From Gemmatimonadota bacterium (GTDB lineage Bacteria > Latescibacterota > UBA2968 > UBA8231): DNA of 11,878 nt. A program made the translations under genes and the position numbers. The notes under the pieces were generated by a model, which worked only from the letters and a program-made list of their open reading frames with translations, was not told the origin of the DNA and did no database searches. The stretch covers positions 1-11,878 of the forward strand of contig JAPOZF010000340.1 of NCBI GenBank assembly GCA_026706165.1, in the 5' to 3' direction. Below, in pieces: positions 10,990-11,878 of the stretch (the first letter of the stretch is position 1; the number at the start of each line of letters is the position of its first letter).

Positions 10990-11878
10990 CTACCTGCCGC
11001 CCATGATCACCACCTCGTTGTAGTCGGGCAGGACCTCGAAGCAGGTGCGCAGGGCGTCGAGGTAGGGACTTCCCGACGCCGGACTTCCGTCGATGGTTTC
11101 GACCACCACGCGCCGCGACGAGCGGAACGGCGCCGTCAGCAGATGGTGGAGAAAGCCGAAGTAGCGCGGCAGGTCGCCGCTGTCCGCATCCACCCGGAAG
11201 GTCAGCGCCTTCCCGCGGCGCGCCGAGACGACGACGAGGTCGGGGCCGTGGTAGACGAGGTGGGTGCCGGCGACGCGTCTCGGCAGGGAGGCGCGCAGCT
11301 CCTCGAGCGGCAGGCCGCAGGGGGAAGCCGGATCGGCGGCGTTGATCCAGAAGACCTGCTTCTCCGGCAGGTCCCGCTGCAGCCTGCGGAAGGCCCGGTG
11401 CGATATGAACTGCGGCCCCGGGATGCCCTCGAAGAAGCAGCCGGAAAGGATTTCGCCCGACAGCTCCATCAGGCGCAGCGAGCGGAACAGGGCGGTCCAG
11501 CGGAAGGGAGCGGACTCGCGCTGCAGCAGCTCGCGGAACAGCAGGCCGTAGCGGTCGAGCAGCAGGCGCACGCGCTCCTTGCAGCGCTCCTCGCTTTCCA
11601 GGGGGTCGGCCGGCGGCTCCGCCTCCGGCAGCAGGAGCCAGTTGCCGGCGAACGGCAGCGACCCCTTCCAGCGGGAAAAGCCCCCGCGCCCCCCCGCCCC
11701 GGGGCGGCGCCCGGCCTGCGGCCCCGCTTCCGGGACCTCGAAGCGCGTCTCGATCCCCTTGCGCAGGGCGCCGAAGCTGTCGTTGGTGACCCGGCCCGCC
11801 CAGGCCCCGGACCAGAGCCGCCGCGACAGCTCGGAGGCGGAGGTCCCCGTCAGCCGCTGCAGGGTCGCGAAGTCGTAG
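10990..11878 (-). CDS. lhr: Lhr-type ATP-dependent helicase, C-terminal part (5' end outside window)
   Basis: The minus-strand frame is open from the window edge to TAG at 10990-10992, giving about 295 residues. LWSGAWAGRVTNDSFGALRKG, then a Gly/Arg-rich loop and GNWLLLP, followed by a segment with LLDRYGLLFRELLQRES, matches the C-terminal core of large Lhr helicases. There, winged-helix and Lhr-C domains follow the two RecA-like domains. The segment LSGEILSGCFFEGIPGPQFIS is also typical, and the last 100 residues form the terminal domain with LPRRVAGTHLVYHGPDLVVVSARRG. The helicase motor lies beyond position 11878. A GTG at 11571 lies inside the frame but is not the start, since strong family similarity continues upstream of it. 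The expected role is DNA repair-linked 3'-5' translocation. Confidence 0.88.
   Translation of the reverse strand, partial: YDFATLQRLTGTSASELSRRLWSGAWAGRVTNDSFGALRKGIETRFEVPEAGPQAGRRPGAGGRGGFSRWKGSLPFAGNWLLLPEAEPPADPLESEERCKERVRLLLDRYGLLFRELLQRESAPFRWTALFRSLRLMELSGEILSGCFFEGIPGPQFISHRAFRRLQRDLPEKQVFWINAADPASPCGLPLEELRASLPRRVAGTHLVYHGPDLVVVSARRGKALTFRVDADSGDLPRYFGFLHHLLTAPFRSSRRVVVETIDGSPASGSPYLDALRTCFEVLPDYNEVVIMGGR

Noticed and set aside
1..11878. CRISPR array, rRNA or tRNA genes
   Set aside because: No regularly spaced repeats longer than the two tandem sets described, and no tRNA cloverleaf or rRNA core sequence was seen on either strand.

Overview
This is a high-GC bacterial chromosomal window. 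I read it as Gram-negative: there are cleavable signal peptides, a CBM9-like secreted protein, an Lhr helicase and selenocysteine decoding. I cannot name the phylum. The mix of short-chain dehydrogenases, a PhyH dioxygenase and a UGA-decoded redox protein would suit an uncultured environmental lineage. Almost every gene lies on the minus strand. The exceptions are a short plus-strand island in the middle and a gene tail at the left edge.

Reading along the minus strand from the right edge: the C-terminal third of an Lhr-type helicase (10990-11878) ends at a strong hairpin. Next come a two-CBS-domain protein (10371-10838) and, 15 nt further on, an AhpD/carboxymuconolactone-decarboxylase-like protein (9753-10355). 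The latter has an in-frame UGA exactly where the second cysteine of the CxxC redox motif should be. A clean bacterial SECIS-type hairpin follows that UGA, so I call it a selenoprotein and not a broken gene.

The plus-strand island (about 7.77-9.75 kb) is the most unusual part. It has a candidate promoter embedded in tandem repeats, two tandem copies of a perfect 6-3-6 palindrome (operator-like), and a 13-codon mini-ORF that looks like the N-terminus of a lost regulator. It then has a 72-residue secreted peptide whose six cysteines follow the CS-alpha-beta defensin spacing, a terminator, and a secreted 320-residue CBM9/DOMON-like protein. An imperfect 21-nt sequence occurs near both ends of the island.

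The left half is metabolic and all on the minus strand. It holds an ectoine-hydroxylase-like PhyH dioxygenase (6952-7701), a D-2-hydroxyacid dehydrogenase (5724-6806), an antitoxin-like XRE regulator (5255-5623), and a tight operon of SDR, E1-alpha, E1-beta and E2 (5080 down to 1146). A separate classical SDR follows (75-815). The E1 subunits carry intact family motifs. The E2 has lost the acyltransferase His and Asp, and the operon SDR has lost the catalytic Lys and the tetrad Asn. The operon therefore pairs normal ThDP enzymes with two apparently non-canonical partners. No E3 (dihydrolipoyl dehydrogenase) is in the window.
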